A DNA stretch of 64,000 nt from Bacillota bacterium (GCA_017433375.1 JAFRHG010000029.1:21425-85424), one strand, 5' to 3'; shown: positions 45,411 to 55,759, counted from the stretch's first letter. The notes: generated by a model from the sequence alone, not told the origin. Numbers and translations are program-made.

Positions 45411-46399
45411 TGTTTGATCTGTTTGCCTTCATCCCCCGAGCCATCGTCCAGGGCATTCCGCTCCTGTTCGGATGTACCGGAGAGACCATTTCCGAAAAAG
45501 CCGGCAGCCTGAACCTGGGTATTCCGGGCGTCATGTACGTGGGCGGCATCTGCGGCGTCATCGGCGCCTTCCTCTACGAGCAGAGCGCGGACGGCAATGT
45601 ACAGGCCTTCCCGGCCATCGCTATCCCGCTCCTGGCCTGCCTGGCAGGATCCCTGCTCATGGGGCTTCTGTTCAGCGTGCTGACCATCACCCTGCGGGTG
45701 AACCAAAACGTGGTAGGCCTGGCCATGACCACCTTCGGCGTGGGCATCGGCAACTTCTTCGGCGGATCCCTGATCAAGCTGACGGGAAGCGACGTGCCCT
45801 CCATCATCCTGTCCTCTACCAGCGCCTACTTCAGCAAGACCCTGCCCTTTGCCCATTCCACGGGCATCTTCGGCAAGCTGGTCCTGTCCTACGGATTCCT
45901 GGCCTATGTGGCGGTCATCATCGCCATCATCACGGCCTACGTGCTGAAGCGGACCCGGGTGGGCCTGCAGCTGCGGGCGGTGGGTGAGAATCCGGCCACG
46001 GCGGACGCGGCCGGCGTGAACATCACGAAGTACAAGTACATGGCGACCTGCATCGGCTGTATGATCGCCGGGCTGGGCGGCCTCTACTACGTCATGGACT
46101 ACGCCAGCGGCGTGTGGACCAACGACGCCTTCGGAGACAGAGGATGGCTGGCCATCGCCCTGGTCATCTTCACCCTGTGGAGACCCAACGTGGCCATCTT
46201 CGGATCCTTCCTCTTCGGCGGCCTTTGCATTCTGTACCTGTTCATTCCCACGGGCACAGAGATGGCCGTCAAGGAACTCTACAAGATGCTGCCCTACGTG
46301 GTTACCATCATCGTCCTGATCCTCACCGGCATGCGCAACAAGAGGGAGAACCAGCCTCCGGAGAGCCTGGGTCTGCCCTACTTCCGGGAAGACCGGTGA
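45410..46399 (+). CDS. Nucleoside ABC transporter permease 2
   Basis: 329 residues, start overlapping the previous stop (TGATG). About nine helices, with family blocks TGETISEKAGSLNLGIPGVM and RAVGENPATADAAGVNITKYK. Second half of the membrane channel. The addB gene starts two bases after its stop codon. Confidence 0.92.
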   Translation: MFDLFAFIPRAIVQGIPLLFGCTGETISEKAGSLNLGIPGVMYVGGICGVIGAFLYEQSADGNVQAFPAIAIPLLACLAGSLLMGLLFSVLTITLRVNQNVVGLAMTTFGVGIGNFFGGSLIKLTGSDVPSIILSSTSAYFSKTLPFAHSTGIFGKLVLSYGFLAYVAVIIAIITAYVLKRTRVGLQLRAVGENPATADAAGVNITKYKYMATCIGCMIAGLGGLYYVMDYASGVWTNDAFGDRGWLAIALVIFTLWRPNVAIFGSFLFGGLCILYLFIPTGTEMAVKELYKMLPYVVTIIVLILTGMRNKRENQPPESLGLPYFREDR

Positions 46400-46401
46400 C
46401 C

Positions 46402-49400
46402 ATGCTGCGGATCTATACCGGCGACGGCGCCGCGGACAAAGAGAAATACGTTTTCGATCATATCGATCCCCATGAGAAATCCATCCTCATCGTGCCGGAT
46501 CAGTTTTCCCTGCAGGCGGAGCGTGACGCTCTGCGCCTGCTGGAACGGGAAGCGCTGACCGACCTGATGGTGGTGGATTTTTCTGCGCTCGGGTACAAGG
46601 TCGTTCAGGAGCGGGAGGGGAAGGCCCCCCAGATCATCGACCGGTACGGCCGGCATATGCTCCTGTCCGTTCTGATCCAGGAGATGTCCGACGAGCTGGT
46701 CACCTACCGGGGCATGGGCGGCAGGGTTGCCTTTGCCGATCAGATGAACACCATGATCTCGGAGATGAAGCGCTACGGCGTGGACACGGAGCAGCTGCGC
46801 GCCGTCCTGGACACCCTGAAGGCCAGGGAGGAGGAGAGCGGCCAGAAGAGGGACACCTACTTCCTTCTGAAGCTGGAGGACATCCTGCGCATCTACGAGC
46901 GCTACGAGGAGAAGATCGCCGGCGCCGGGCAGGACGCCGAGGACTACATCGACTACTACGCGGAGCGGATCCCCGACTCGCCCCTTGTGCAGGACGCGGA
47001 GGTCTGGATCTACGGCTTCGACACCTTCACCCCGAAGAACCTGGCGGTCATCCGCCAGCTGATCCGTACGGCGCGCAATGTTTCCGTGGTGCTGACCCGG
47101 GAGGAGAAAGGGGAGGGCCTTCCCCTGGTCCGGTCCCTGACCATGAACGGGGGCGCCCATCTCTTTGATCTGACGGATACGGTCATCCGCAGGCTGGAGC
47201 AGACGGCGGAGGAGGCCGGCGCGGAGCATTGCCTTTGCCCCATGGAGGGAGAGGAGCGCAGCCACATGTGGAGGGGAACGCCGGAGGAGATCCGTCGGCG
47301 GATCACCCTGTGCCGTACGACGGATCCCCACCACGAGGCGGAGCGGGCGGCGGCGTTCATCCGGCACCTGGTCCGGGACGAGGGATACCGCTACGGGGAG
47401 ATCGCCGTCATCTGCAACGACACCGACGGGCTGGGCGCCATGGTGGCCCGCAGCCTGCAGCGGATGGGGATTCCTGTCTTCGCCGATCACCGGCGCCGGG
47501 TCCTCCATCAGCCCATGGTCAGCTTCCTGCTGTCCTTCCTCGACGTGATCACCCGGGGCTACCAGGGCGAGGGGATCATGGGCATGATCAAATCCGGCCT
47601 TCTGGGCTGGACCATGGAGGACGAGAATCTGCTGGAAAACTACGTCTACCAGTTCCGCGTCCGGGGCAGCCGGTGGCGGGAGGAATTCCGCTACAACGGC
47701 GAGGAATATACGGATGAGGAGATGGCCCGGCTGAATGAAATGCGGGAGGAACTGGTGTCGGTCTGTGACCGGGCGAGGGACAGCATCGGCCGGCGGAACA
47801 CCGCCGAGGAAAAGGTCCACGGTCTGTACGGATTCCTGGAGAAGGATTTCCGGGTGCAGGAGCGGATCGGCCAGCTCATCGAGCAGCAGACCGAATGCGG
47901 ACTGGAGGAGGGCGCCGCGGAAACGGCGCAGATCTGGAACACGGTCTGTGGGCTTCTGGACCAGATCATTCGGGTCATCGGTCCGGAGAAGGTTTCCAAC
48001 ACGGTCCTCGCCGACATGATCCGGTCGGGCCTGGGGTCCATGGAGATCGGCCTGGTTCCCGTCAGCGCCGACAGCCTGCTCATGGGAACCCTGCAGCGGA
48101 CCCGGCCCGGGCGGGTCCGGGCCCTGGTGGTCGTGGGGGCGGCCGACGGCGTTCTGCCCCTGCAGGCGGAGCCGGACGGCCTGCTGACCCGGCGGGAAAT
48201 GGAGATCCTGGAGGGCATGGATCTGGAACTGGCGCGGAAGGAAAAGGTCGCCGCCCAGGAAGAGCAGATGGCCATCTACCGCATGTTCTCCCTGCCCGAA
48301 GAGCAGCTTTACGTCAGCGTCAGCACCAGCAGCAGCGGGGGAGACGCCCAGCGGCCGTCGGCGGTCTTCCGCCGTCTGGAGCAGATGCAGCCCAGCGTGC
48401 TGGGAAATCTGGAGGACGGCTCCCTTCTGGATATGGTGGTCGACCGCCGGGGAACCGTGTCCTACCTGGCCCAGGCCGTGCGGGCGGAGAGCAACGGGGA
48501 GGCCGTGAATACGGACTGGCGTACGGTGGGCAGCTGGTATCAGCATCATGATCCAAAGGCAACGGATCGTCTCCGCCAGGCCGTGGGATCCAGCAACCGG
48601 TGGGAGAGCCTGGGAGAGGAAATGGCTGACGCCCTCTACCGGGGCGATGCCGATCAGCTGAGGGTCAGCGCTTCCCGGATGGAGCTCTTCAGCGGGTGCG
48701 CCTTCGCCCACTTCATCAGCTACGGCCTGCGCGCCCATGAGCGAAGGCTCTTCGAGGTGGGAGGACGGGAGATCGGCGACGTGTATCACCGCTGCATCAT
48801 GGAATACTGCCGGGGACTGGCCGCCGATGAAGCGGCCGGGAAGGATACGGGCTGGAGCCGGATCACCCGGGAGGCCTGCGGGGAGATCATCCGGGGGATC
48901 CTGAGCGGTGCCGGCACGGATTACCGGGGCGGCCTGCTCACCAGCGACGGCAGCAATCAGCTGCGGCTGGAGCGGATCGGCGAGATCTGCAGCGATGTCG
49001 CCTGGGCTCTGACGGAACAGATCCGCCAGGGCAGCGTTGCCCGGATGCGCTTCGAGGAACCCTTCGGCCGGGGCGGGACGATCCCTCCGGTTGAAGTGGA
49101 AGTGAACGGCCGGAAGGTGCAGATCGTGGGCACCATCGACCGGCTGGATATGCTGGGCGAGGACGGCGGTGCTTATGCTGGCGCGGACGGCGCATCGTCG
49201 ATGCGGATCGTCGACTATAAGACCGGCGAGCGGGACGTGGACCTGGAGGAGATCCGCCGGGGATATCAGCTGCAGCTGCCCGTCTACATGATGGCGGCGG
49301 AGGGCATGGGCGAAAGCGCGGAGCCGGCCGGGATCCTGTACTTTCAGATCCGGGAAGTGGAGCTGGACGGCGAGAAAGATAAGCGGCCCGACCCCGATGA

Positions 49401-49803
49401 TCCGTCGGCCCTGGAGCGGCGCATGCGGAGGGAGTACCGGCTGAAGGGCGTCGTGGTCAACGATCCCCGGATCCTCGGGGACATGGACGAGGCCCTGGCC
49501 GGCGGAGACAAGGTGGAGTCCATGGTCATTCCGGTAAAATATGACCCGGAAAAGGAAGCTTATGCCTCGACGCGGAAGGGGACGGAGCTTCTGGACATGG
49601 ATGAGTTCCAGGAACTGCTGGCGGAAAGCCGCCGCCAGGTGGAACGGATCTGCGGAGAAATCTGCGAAGGAACGATTCAGCCTGTGCCCCGCCGCAAGGA
49701 AGGCGGCAGCCGGGACGGGGACGATACCGCCTGCAGGTTCTGCGATTACCGCAGCATCTGTCTCTTCGACCGGTCCTTCCCCTGGTGCAGGGAGAAGAGC
49801 TGA
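46402..49803 (+). CDS. addB: AddB-like subunit of the AddAB helicase-nuclease
   Basis: 1133 residues from ATG 46402. The C-terminal RecB-type nuclease has IVGTIDRLDML and IVDYKTG...YQLQLPVYM. The four iron-sulphur cysteines of AddB are present: C766 (SGCAFAHF) and the C1111-x2-C1114-x5-C1120 cluster. The N-terminal Walker A site typical of AddB is degenerate here (YTGDGAADKEK). AddAB resects double-strand breaks and recognises Chi. The usual addA partner does not follow; a surface-protein gene with its own promoter does. It lies two bases after the nucleoside permease gene and probably shares its transcript. Confidence 0.88.
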   Translation: MLRIYTGDGAADKEKYVFDHIDPHEKSILIVPDQFSLQAERDALRLLEREALTDLMVVDFSALGYKVVQEREGKAPQIIDRYGRHMLLSVLIQEMSDELVTYRGMGGRVAFADQMNTMISEMKRYGVDTEQLRAVLDTLKAREEESGQKRDTYFLLKLEDILRIYERYEEKIAGAGQDAEDYIDYYAERIPDSPLVQDAEVWIYGFDTFTPKNLAVIRQLIRTARNVSVVLTREEKGEGLPLVRSLTMNGGAHLFDLTDTVIRRLEQTAEEAGAEHCLCPMEGEERSHMWRGTPEEIRRRITLCRTTDPHHEAERAAAFIRHLVRDEGYRYGEIAVICNDTDGLGAMVARSLQRMGIPVFADHRRRVLHQPMVSFLLSFLDVITRGYQGEGIMGMIKSGLLGWTMEDENLLENYVYQFRVRGSRWREEFRYNGEEYTDEEMARLNEMREELVSVCDRARDSIGRRNTAEEKVHGLYGFLEKDFRVQERIGQLIEQQTECGLEEGAAETAQIWNTVCGLLDQIIRVIGPEKVSNTVLADMIRSGLGSMEIGLVPVSADSLLMGTLQRTRPGRVRALVVVGAADGVLPLQAEPDGLLTRREMEILEGMDLELARKEKVAAQEEQMAIYRMFSLPEEQLYVSVSTSSSGGDAQRPSAVFRRLEQMQPSVLGNLEDGSLLDMVVDRRGTVSYLAQAVRAESNGEAVNTDWRTVGSWYQHHDPKATDRLRQAVGSSNRWESLGEEMADALYRGDADQLRVSASRMELFSGCAFAHFISYGLRAHERRLFEVGGREIGDVYHRCIMEYCRGLAADEAAGKDTGWSRITREACGEIIRGILSGAGTDYRGGLLTSDGSNQLRLERIGEICSDVAWALTEQIRQGSVARMRFEEPFGRGGTIPPVEVEVNGRKVQIVGTIDRLDMLGEDGGAYAGADGASSMRIVDYKTGERDVDLEEIRRGYQLQLPVYMMAAEGMGESAEPAGILYFQIREVELDGEKDKRPDPDDPSALERRMRREYRLKGVVVNDPRILGDMDEALAGGDKVESMVIPVKYDPEKEAYASTRKGTELLDMDEFQELLAESRRQVERICGEICEGTIQPVPRRKEGGSRDGDDTACRFCDYRSICLFDRSFPWCREKS

Positions 49804-49894
49804 TCCGTGGAATGAGGTGAATAAGGGCGTTGCCTTTGCATTCGAGGATATCGGATGGGAAGGCAATTTTTTTTCGCAAAATTACTGGAAATAT

Positions 49895-49923
49895 TTGACA
49901 GGTACTGGAAAAATATGTATAAT
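49895..49923 (+). promoter_or_regulatory. Consensus promoter of the large surface protein gene
   Basis: TTGACA (49895-49900), 17-base spacer, TATAAT (49918-49923): a perfect consensus vegetative promoter, in an AT-rich stretch of the 172-base gap after addB. Confidence 0.85.
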
Positions 49924-49975
49924 ACCAAAAAATGGAAATCCAAAGTGAGCAGAGAAAGGGTAAAGGGACAAGGAT

Positions 49976-52900
49976 ATGAACAGAAAAAGAAGAGAACGAA
50001 GCCGGCCTTCCACGTGGATCCTGATGATCACGCTGGTGGTTGCCTTTGCATCGGCGGTGGCGCCGGAGATCTGCGAGGCCGCGGAGTACGCCTATACGGC
50101 GAAGCACACGGGGACCAACGGGGGAACCCACTTCACCGTTCCCGCCCTGGGGCTGACCGGTGTGTGCAATCAGTTCGGCGTGAAACTGAAGAACGGCAAC
50201 GCGGAGCTCACCCGGATCTCCAACGGGACGGACTACGCGAAGATCGGTTACTACTGGGGCGTGGTCAGGGGGTTTGACAAGAAGGCGCTGGGCACTTCGG
50301 AGCGGAAGCATCTGACCATGATGATGCAGTATGTGAATAATCCGAAGGCGATCAAGGACTTCGCCTACGTCAAGGCGGGGACCTGCAAGAAGGATGTGGA
50401 TAAGGCGCGGCAGGTGAACGTGCCGGAGACTTTTGAGATTTATCAGGGCATTCCCCGGAATAAGTCCCAGAGTTTCCTGGTGTGGAAGAACACCGATCCC
50501 ATCACCCTGACCCTGCGCAAGACCAGCACCAACGCCGCCTTTTCCCAGGCGGCCGGGTACAACTTCACCGGGATCAGCTATCAGGTCTACCGCTCCGACC
50601 GGGTGACGCCGGTGGGTGTGCTGACCTGCGGGGCGGACGGCACGACCAACACCCTGTCGGGCCTGGCTCAGGGAACCTATTATGCCCGGGAGGTCCGGAC
50701 CAACGGGTTCTATGCCATGAACGACGCCTGGCTGGGAGTGACGGTTTCCGCCGGAGGTGCGGGTATCTTCCAGGCGGCGGACACGCCCCTGAAGGGAAAG
50801 CTGCGCCTGGTCAAGGGAAGCACGGACAGCAATTCCATCAAGGCCGGATATGGTTTTCAGGGAATCATCTACGGCCTTTACGCTTCCCAGTCGGAAAGCA
50901 GCCGGCTCCTGGCCGAGCTGCCCCTGGACGCGGAGGGCAGTTCCCCGGTGGTCGCCGACATTCCCGTGGGAACCCGCTATTTGAAGGAAATCAAAACCAA
51001 CGATTTCTATCAGCTGTCGGACAAATGGTACCCGGTGAACATCAGCGCCGGGGCGACGGCCGTGCTTGGCTCAGAGACAGTGCAGGATGAGCCGGTGGAC
51101 GGCACCCTGGAGATCGTCAAGAAGATCACCAACGGGGAGAAGAGCGAGGACACCTTCCTTTTCGATCTGATCAGCACGGAGAACAGTGAGATCGCCTATC
51201 GGGACATCAAAGTCAAAGGCGACGGCACGCCGGTGACCGTCAAGGCCCTGGCGGGAACCTACATCCTGCGGGAGACGGACAGCGGCGACTACGCCGATGA
51301 AACCGGCGAGCAGAAGGTCACCGTGAAGGAAGGGGAGACGATCCGCGTCGAGCGGGTCAACCGGATGGCCAAACCGGGAACCCTGCAGGTCAACAAATAC
51401 ATCGATGACGGCGGCACCCGGGCAGGATTCCGCTTCCGGGTCACGGGCCAGCTGTACAACCAGGGGATTCTGACGGCGGCCCAGCTTCTGGAGGCGGCGG
51501 ATCCCCGGGTCTCCTGCGGGGAAGAAGGGAAGTACACCTTCGGGGAATGGAGCGTGAACGAAGAGGAACTGGCGGCCCTGAACCAGGCGGCAAAGGAACG
51601 GAAGACGGGGGACTATCTCGTCACCCTGACCTGCCAGGCTTCCCCGGCGGAACCCGGAGATGAAGGCGGAGATGATCCTGCCGGAGGAGACGGGTCAGGC
51701 GGACAAGAGACCGGCAATGGGGAAGAGAAGGAGGCCGAAGGGGATGACGGCCAGGCGGATGGCTCCGGCACAGGAGAAGGCGTCTCTGCTGACGGCCAGC
51801 CTGAAGGTTCCGGCGCGGGTGACGGCCAGCCCGGTGACCCTGAAGGGGCCTCCGACTCCGGCGCGGACTCCGGCACGGAAGAACCGGACGTCCAGCCCCG
51901 GACCGTCCGGGTGCAGCCGGTCATCCACCTCAGCGATGCGGTATATGATGAAGAGAACAAATGCTATACCGCCCGGGTCACGGACCGGAAGGAGGCCAGC
52001 GGCAAGGAGAACGACCTGGAGATCTCCGTCCGTGACTTCACCTGGACCGGGGCGGCCACCATGTACAGGGATCTGAAGACGGGAAAGGACTACACCATGC
52101 TGGTCACCGACCAGCGGGGCAGAGGGATGCACGAGGAAACCGGCACAGAGGGCATCGATCCCATCACCCCCGGGGAATATACGGTCACGGAGGTGCCCAC
52201 CGACGAGCAGTCGGAGCGCTATCATACGCCCCAGGCACAGAAGGTGGAATACACCGGCGGCAAAACGGCGGCCCTGGTGTTCCGCTTTGACAACAAGGCG
52301 AAGCGGACGCCCGTCAGGCTGAAGAAGACCAGCATGGACGGGAAGATCGCCGGGATCAATTTCCTGCTGAGCGGGGAGACGGCCTACGGCGACGCGGTCC
52401 GCAGGACGGGAACGACGGACGAGGAAGGAAGCATCGATTTCGGTGAGCTGCAGAAGGGAACCTACGTGATCGAAGAGATCGGATGGGATCCCCAAAAGTA
52501 CGCCAATCCCTATCCCATGGAGGGGAGGACCCGCCCGGCGAAGGAAGTGAAGGTGACCGGGGAGGAGGAAGAAACGATTACCGTTGCCTTTGAAAACGTC
52601 CCCTACGCCCAGATCCTGCTGACCAAGAAAGACAGCGAGTCGGGCAGGTTTCTCCCCGGTGCCACTTTCTCCCTGATCAACCGGACGAAGGATAAGGTCG
52701 AGGCGTCCTTTCAGATCGTGGAGGAGGACGGCTGCCCGGCGGTGAAGATGATCAGCGCCGAGGAGTCCATCCGGGAGGTGAGCGGTCAGCAGATCGACGC
52801 GAAGCAGGAGGGGGTGTTCGTCATGCTGACCGGACTGAGTTCCGGGGACAGCTACGAGGTGGTGGAAACCAACAGCCCCCTGGGCTACGGTGTGGATGAC

Positions 52901-54229
52901 CGGCGTGCGGTGATCGACGCGGACCACCGGCAAGTCCACGAGATCGTCGTGGAGGACAGCCCATCGAAGATCAGGACCACGGCGACGGACAGCCATAGCG
53001 GGGAGCATGTGGCCCTGGCCGGAACCCAGGTGCGGATCATCGACACGATCCGGTACGAGAATCTGGTGCCCGGCAAGGAGTACCGGGCGGAAGGCCGGCT
53101 CATGGACCGGACGGACTATCTGGTCTCCCGTGATCCGAAGGACATCAAACCGGCCAGGGACGCGAGGGGCCGGGAGATTACCGCAAAGGCAACGTTCACT
53201 CCGGAGACGGCCAACGGTGAGGTAAAGGTGGAGTTCGTCTTTGACGGCTCCAATCTGTCCGGCGCCTCCCTGGTCGCCTATGAAAAGCTCTACTCCGCTG
53301 AGGGACTGGTCACCGATCACGAGGATCCGGAGGACCAGGAACAGACCGTTGACTTCCCGGGGATCGAGACGACGGCGCTGGCGGAAGACACCCACATGCA
53401 CATCACCAACGCGGACGGGGAGGTCCGGATCACCGACACGGTGTCCTACCGGAACCTCGTTCCCGGCAAGACCTATCACCTGTCCGGCGTGCTGATGGAC
53501 AAACAGACGGGAGAACCCATCCGGTCCGGCGGGAAGGAGGTCCGGGCGGAAACGGAGTTCACCGCGGAACATGCCTCGGGGTCCGTGACCCTGGAGTTCG
53601 TCTTTGACGGAGGGGCGCTGGCGGGAACGACGGCGGTTGCCTTTGAGGAACTGGAGATCAACAGCCGGATCGTCGCCGAGCACAAGGATCTGGAGGACCA
53701 GGCTCAGACGGTGGAGATCCCGAAGATCGGAACGGTTGCCGACCGCCCGGCGAAGGACCGCATCGAGGATACGGTGGACTATCAGGGGCTGATTCCCGGA
53801 GAGAAATACATTATGAGCGGAGTGCTCGTGGACCGGAAGACGGGAGCGGAGATCGAAGGCACCCGTTCGGAGATCGAATTCATTCCGCCCAAATCCTCGG
53901 GAAGGGTGAAGATCATGTTTCAGATCTCCGCGGACAGCCTTCTGGCCGAGGGCATTGAGCGGGTGGTGGTTTTCGAAACCTGCAGCATCATGACCGATGT
54001 CAGCGGCGAGGAGAATCTCTCGCCGGTGGAGATCGCCTCCCACCGGGACCTGGGCGATAAGGACCAGACCGTGTATCTGCCCGAGCCAAGGGGAAGCGCG
54101 GCTACCGGCGACGGCAGCGGGCCGGGGATGCTGGCGGCCCTTTCGGGACTGCTGGCGGCCATAGCCGGACTTGCCACTCTGGCCCTGCGGAGGATCCTCC
54201 GCTGGCGACTGAGGAAAGGGGCGGAGTGA
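49976..54229 (+). CDS. Large Cna-B/VaFE-like surface adhesin
   Basis: 1417 residues. Signal peptide about 1-37. The N-terminal domain contains a Cys (TGVCNQFG) but I cannot see the TQ motif of a thioester domain. Several Cna-B/SpaA-type pilin domains follow (e.g. VRLKKTSMDGKIAGINFLL...YVIEEIG), with a disordered Gly/Asp/Glu-rich linker around residues 560-640. Three C-terminal VaFE-like repeats share VRITDTVSYRNLVPGK...LMDKQTG...FVFDG. Lys, Asn and Glu/Asp in these domains usually form internal isopeptide bonds. The C-terminus has LPEPRGSAATGD, a hydrophobic helix and basic residues: a sorting signal without standard LPXTG. No sortase gene is in the window. Confidence 0.83.
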   Translation: MNRKRRERSRPSTWILMITLVVAFASAVAPEICEAAEYAYTAKHTGTNGGTHFTVPALGLTGVCNQFGVKLKNGNAELTRISNGTDYAKIGYYWGVVRGFDKKALGTSERKHLTMMMQYVNNPKAIKDFAYVKAGTCKKDVDKARQVNVPETFEIYQGIPRNKSQSFLVWKNTDPITLTLRKTSTNAAFSQAAGYNFTGISYQVYRSDRVTPVGVLTCGADGTTNTLSGLAQGTYYAREVRTNGFYAMNDAWLGVTVSAGGAGIFQAADTPLKGKLRLVKGSTDSNSIKAGYGFQGIIYGLYASQSESSRLLAELPLDAEGSSPVVADIPVGTRYLKEIKTNDFYQLSDKWYPVNISAGATAVLGSETVQDEPVDGTLEIVKKITNGEKSEDTFLFDLISTENSEIAYRDIKVKGDGTPVTVKALAGTYILRETDSGDYADETGEQKVTVKEGETIRVERVNRMAKPGTLQVNKYIDDGGTRAGFRFRVTGQLYNQGILTAAQLLEAADPRVSCGEEGKYTFGEWSVNEEELAALNQAAKERKTGDYLVTLTCQASPAEPGDEGGDDPAGGDGSGGQETGNGEEKEAEGDDGQADGSGTGEGVSADGQPEGSGAGDGQPGDPEGASDSGADSGTEEPDVQPRTVRVQPVIHLSDAVYDEENKCYTARVTDRKEASGKENDLEISVRDFTWTGAATMYRDLKTGKDYTMLVTDQRGRGMHEETGTEGIDPITPGEYTVTEVPTDEQSERYHTPQAQKVEYTGGKTAALVFRFDNKAKRTPVRLKKTSMDGKIAGINFLLSGETAYGDAVRRTGTTDEEGSIDFGELQKGTYVIEEIGWDPQKYANPYPMEGRTRPAKEVKVTGEEEETITVAFENVPYAQILLTKKDSESGRFLPGATFSLINRTKDKVEASFQIVEEDGCPAVKMISAEESIREVSGQQIDAKQEGVFVMLTGLSSGDSYEVVETNSPLGYGVDDRRAVIDADHRQVHEIVVEDSPSKIRTTATDSHSGEHVALAGTQVRIIDTIRYENLVPGKEYRAEGRLMDRTDYLVSRDPKDIKPARDARGREITAKATFTPETANGEVKVEFVFDGSNLSGASLVAYEKLYSAEGLVTDHEDPEDQEQTVDFPGIETTALAEDTHMHITNADGEVRITDTVSYRNLVPGKTYHLSGVLMDKQTGEPIRSGGKEVRAETEFTAEHASGSVTLEFVFDGGALAGTTAVAFEELEINSRIVAEHKDLEDQAQTVEIPKIGTVADRPAKDRIEDTVDYQGLIPGEKYIMSGVLVDRKTGAEIEGTRSEIEFIPPKSSGRVKIMFQISADSLLAEGIERVVVFETCSIMTDVSGEENLSPVEIASHRDLGDKDQTVYLPEPRGSAATGDGSGPGMLAALSGLLAAIAGLATLALRRILRWRLRKGAE

Positions 54230-54336
54230 CGGCCGGGGAACGGTCGGGACTGCCGCCCGGCGAGAGGCCGGAACTGCTGTCCGGTAAATTAGTACTGGCG
54301 TGAAGCGCCGTTTCATTATATCATGGTGTAGCGAAC

Positions 54337-54368
54337 CGAAACCCTTCCGGGATTCCGGAGGGGTTTCG
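54337..54368 (+). promoter_or_regulatory. Strong hairpin upstream of CoA-transferase gene
   Basis: A 14-bp stem (CGAAACCCTTCCGG paired with CCGGAGGGGTTTCG, one wobble) with a GATT loop lies 26 bases before the start codon. No U-run follows, so it may be a factor-assisted terminator of the surface-protein gene or a stabilising 5'-UTR element. Confidence 0.5.
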
Positions 54369-54394
54369 CCATTTACGGAAAGGCGGTAAGACGC

Positions 54395-55759
54395 ATGTCA
54401 TATTACGATCAGTACAGGGAAAAACTCCGCACCCCGGAGGAAGCGGTCATGGCCGTGAAGGACGGGGACTGGATCGACTACACCATCTCCCAGGGACAGC
54501 CGGTCCTGCTGGACGCGGCGCTGGCGAAGAGAAAGGGCCAGGTTCGGGATGTCAACTGCCGGGGCTACTTCATGTTCGAGCCTCTGCAGATCGTGGAACA
54601 GGATCCGGAGCACGAGAGCTTCACCTATCACAGCTGGTATACGGCGGGGATCGAGCGGAAATACTGGAATCAGGGGCTCATCAGCCATATCCCCATGATC
54701 TACCGGAACCAGAGCAGCTATTATGAGCTGGGCTACTGCAAGGTCAACGTAGCCATGATGTGCGTATCGCCTATGGACGATGAAGGATACTTCAATCTGC
54801 ACTTCACCTGCGCCACCTCAAAGCCGGTGCTGGACGCGGCGGACATCGTCATCCTGGAGGTCAACGAACACCTGCCCCGGGTCAGCGGCCTGGCGGAGCG
54901 GAGAGCCCAGGGCATCGACGCCAACCGGATCCACATCAGCGAGGTGGACTATATCGTGGAGGGCGAGCATCACCCCATGGTGGAGATCAAGTCTCCGCCC
55001 CCGACACCGGAGGAGGTGGCCATCGCCGAAAACATCGCGCCCCACATCCATGACGGCGCCGTGCTGCAGCTGGGAGTGGGCGGCATGCCCAACATCCTGG
55101 GCGAGCATCTGGCCAAGTCGGACATCAAGGACCTGGGCTGCCACAGCGAGCTGATCACGGACGCTTTCTATAACCTTTACGAGCAGGGCAAGCTGACCAA
55201 CGACCGGAAGGAACTTTACCGGGGCAGGAGCGTCTTCGGCATCTGTGCAGGCAGCCAGAGCCTGTATGACTGGATCGATGAAAATCCGGCCTGCTGCGGA
55301 GATATGGTCAGCCACGTCAACGACCCCTATGTCATCGGACAGGTCAGCAACGTGATCGCCATCAACGGCTGCGTCAGCGCCGACCTCTACGGACAGGTCT
55401 GCTCCGAGAGCGTGGGCACGCGGCAGATCTCCGGGACGGGCGGACAGATCGACTTCGTCACCGGCGCCTACATGTCCAAAGGGGGCAAGGCCTTCCTCTG
55501 CATGAACAGCGCTTACCGGGATAAGAAGGGCGAGCTCCACAGCAACATCCTGCCGAAGTTCACCGCGGGAGACATCATCTCCACGCCCCGGTCCCAGACC
55601 CACTATCTGGTGACGGATCAGGGCATCGTGAACCTGGCCGGCAGAACCACATGGGAGAGGGCGGAGCTGATGATCTCCATCGCCCATCCCCAGTTCAGGG
55701 ACCACCTGATCGCCGAGGCGGAGAAGCAGGGAATCTGGAAGAGGTCCAACCGGCGCTGA
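54395..55759 (+). CDS. Acetyl-CoA hydrolase/transferase family CoA-transferase
   Basis: 454 residues of the Cat1/4-hydroxybutyrate/butyryl-CoA:acetate CoA-transferase family. Recognised segments are LQLGVGGMPNILG, LGCHSELITDAFYNLYEQG (catalytic Glu in HSEL), and SGTGGQIDFVTGAYMSKGGKAF (cited as separate blocks). These enzymes move CoA between acetate and butyrate, 4-hydroxybutyrate or similar acids at the end of fermentations. The exact substrate is not readable. Monocistronic, closed by the bidirectional terminator at 55814. Confidence 0.88.
   Translation: MSYYDQYREKLRTPEEAVMAVKDGDWIDYTISQGQPVLLDAALAKRKGQVRDVNCRGYFMFEPLQIVEQDPEHESFTYHSWYTAGIERKYWNQGLISHIPMIYRNQSSYYELGYCKVNVAMMCVSPMDDEGYFNLHFTCATSKPVLDAADIVILEVNEHLPRVSGLAERRAQGIDANRIHISEVDYIVEGEHHPMVEIKSPPPTPEEVAIAENIAPHIHDGAVLQLGVGGMPNILGEHLAKSDIKDLGCHSELITDAFYNLYEQGKLTNDRKELYRGRSVFGICAGSQSLYDWIDENPACCGDMVSHVNDPYVIGQVSNVIAINGCVSADLYGQVCSESVGTRQISGTGGQIDFVTGAYMSKGGKAFLCMNSAYRDKKGELHSNILPKFTAGDIISTPRSQTHYLVTDQGIVNLAGRTTWERAELMISIAHPQFRDHLIAEAEKQGIWKRSNRR

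Noticed and set aside
46378-49866. 1162-codon minus-strand open frame opposite addB
   Set aside because: Antisense shadow of a GC-rich gene; AddB on the plus strand is confirmed by its iron-sulphur cysteines and nuclease motifs.
50080-50320. N-terminal thioester (TQXA) domain in the large surface protein
   Set aside because: A suitably placed Cys is present, but the Thr-Gln motif needed for the thioester bond is not seen.
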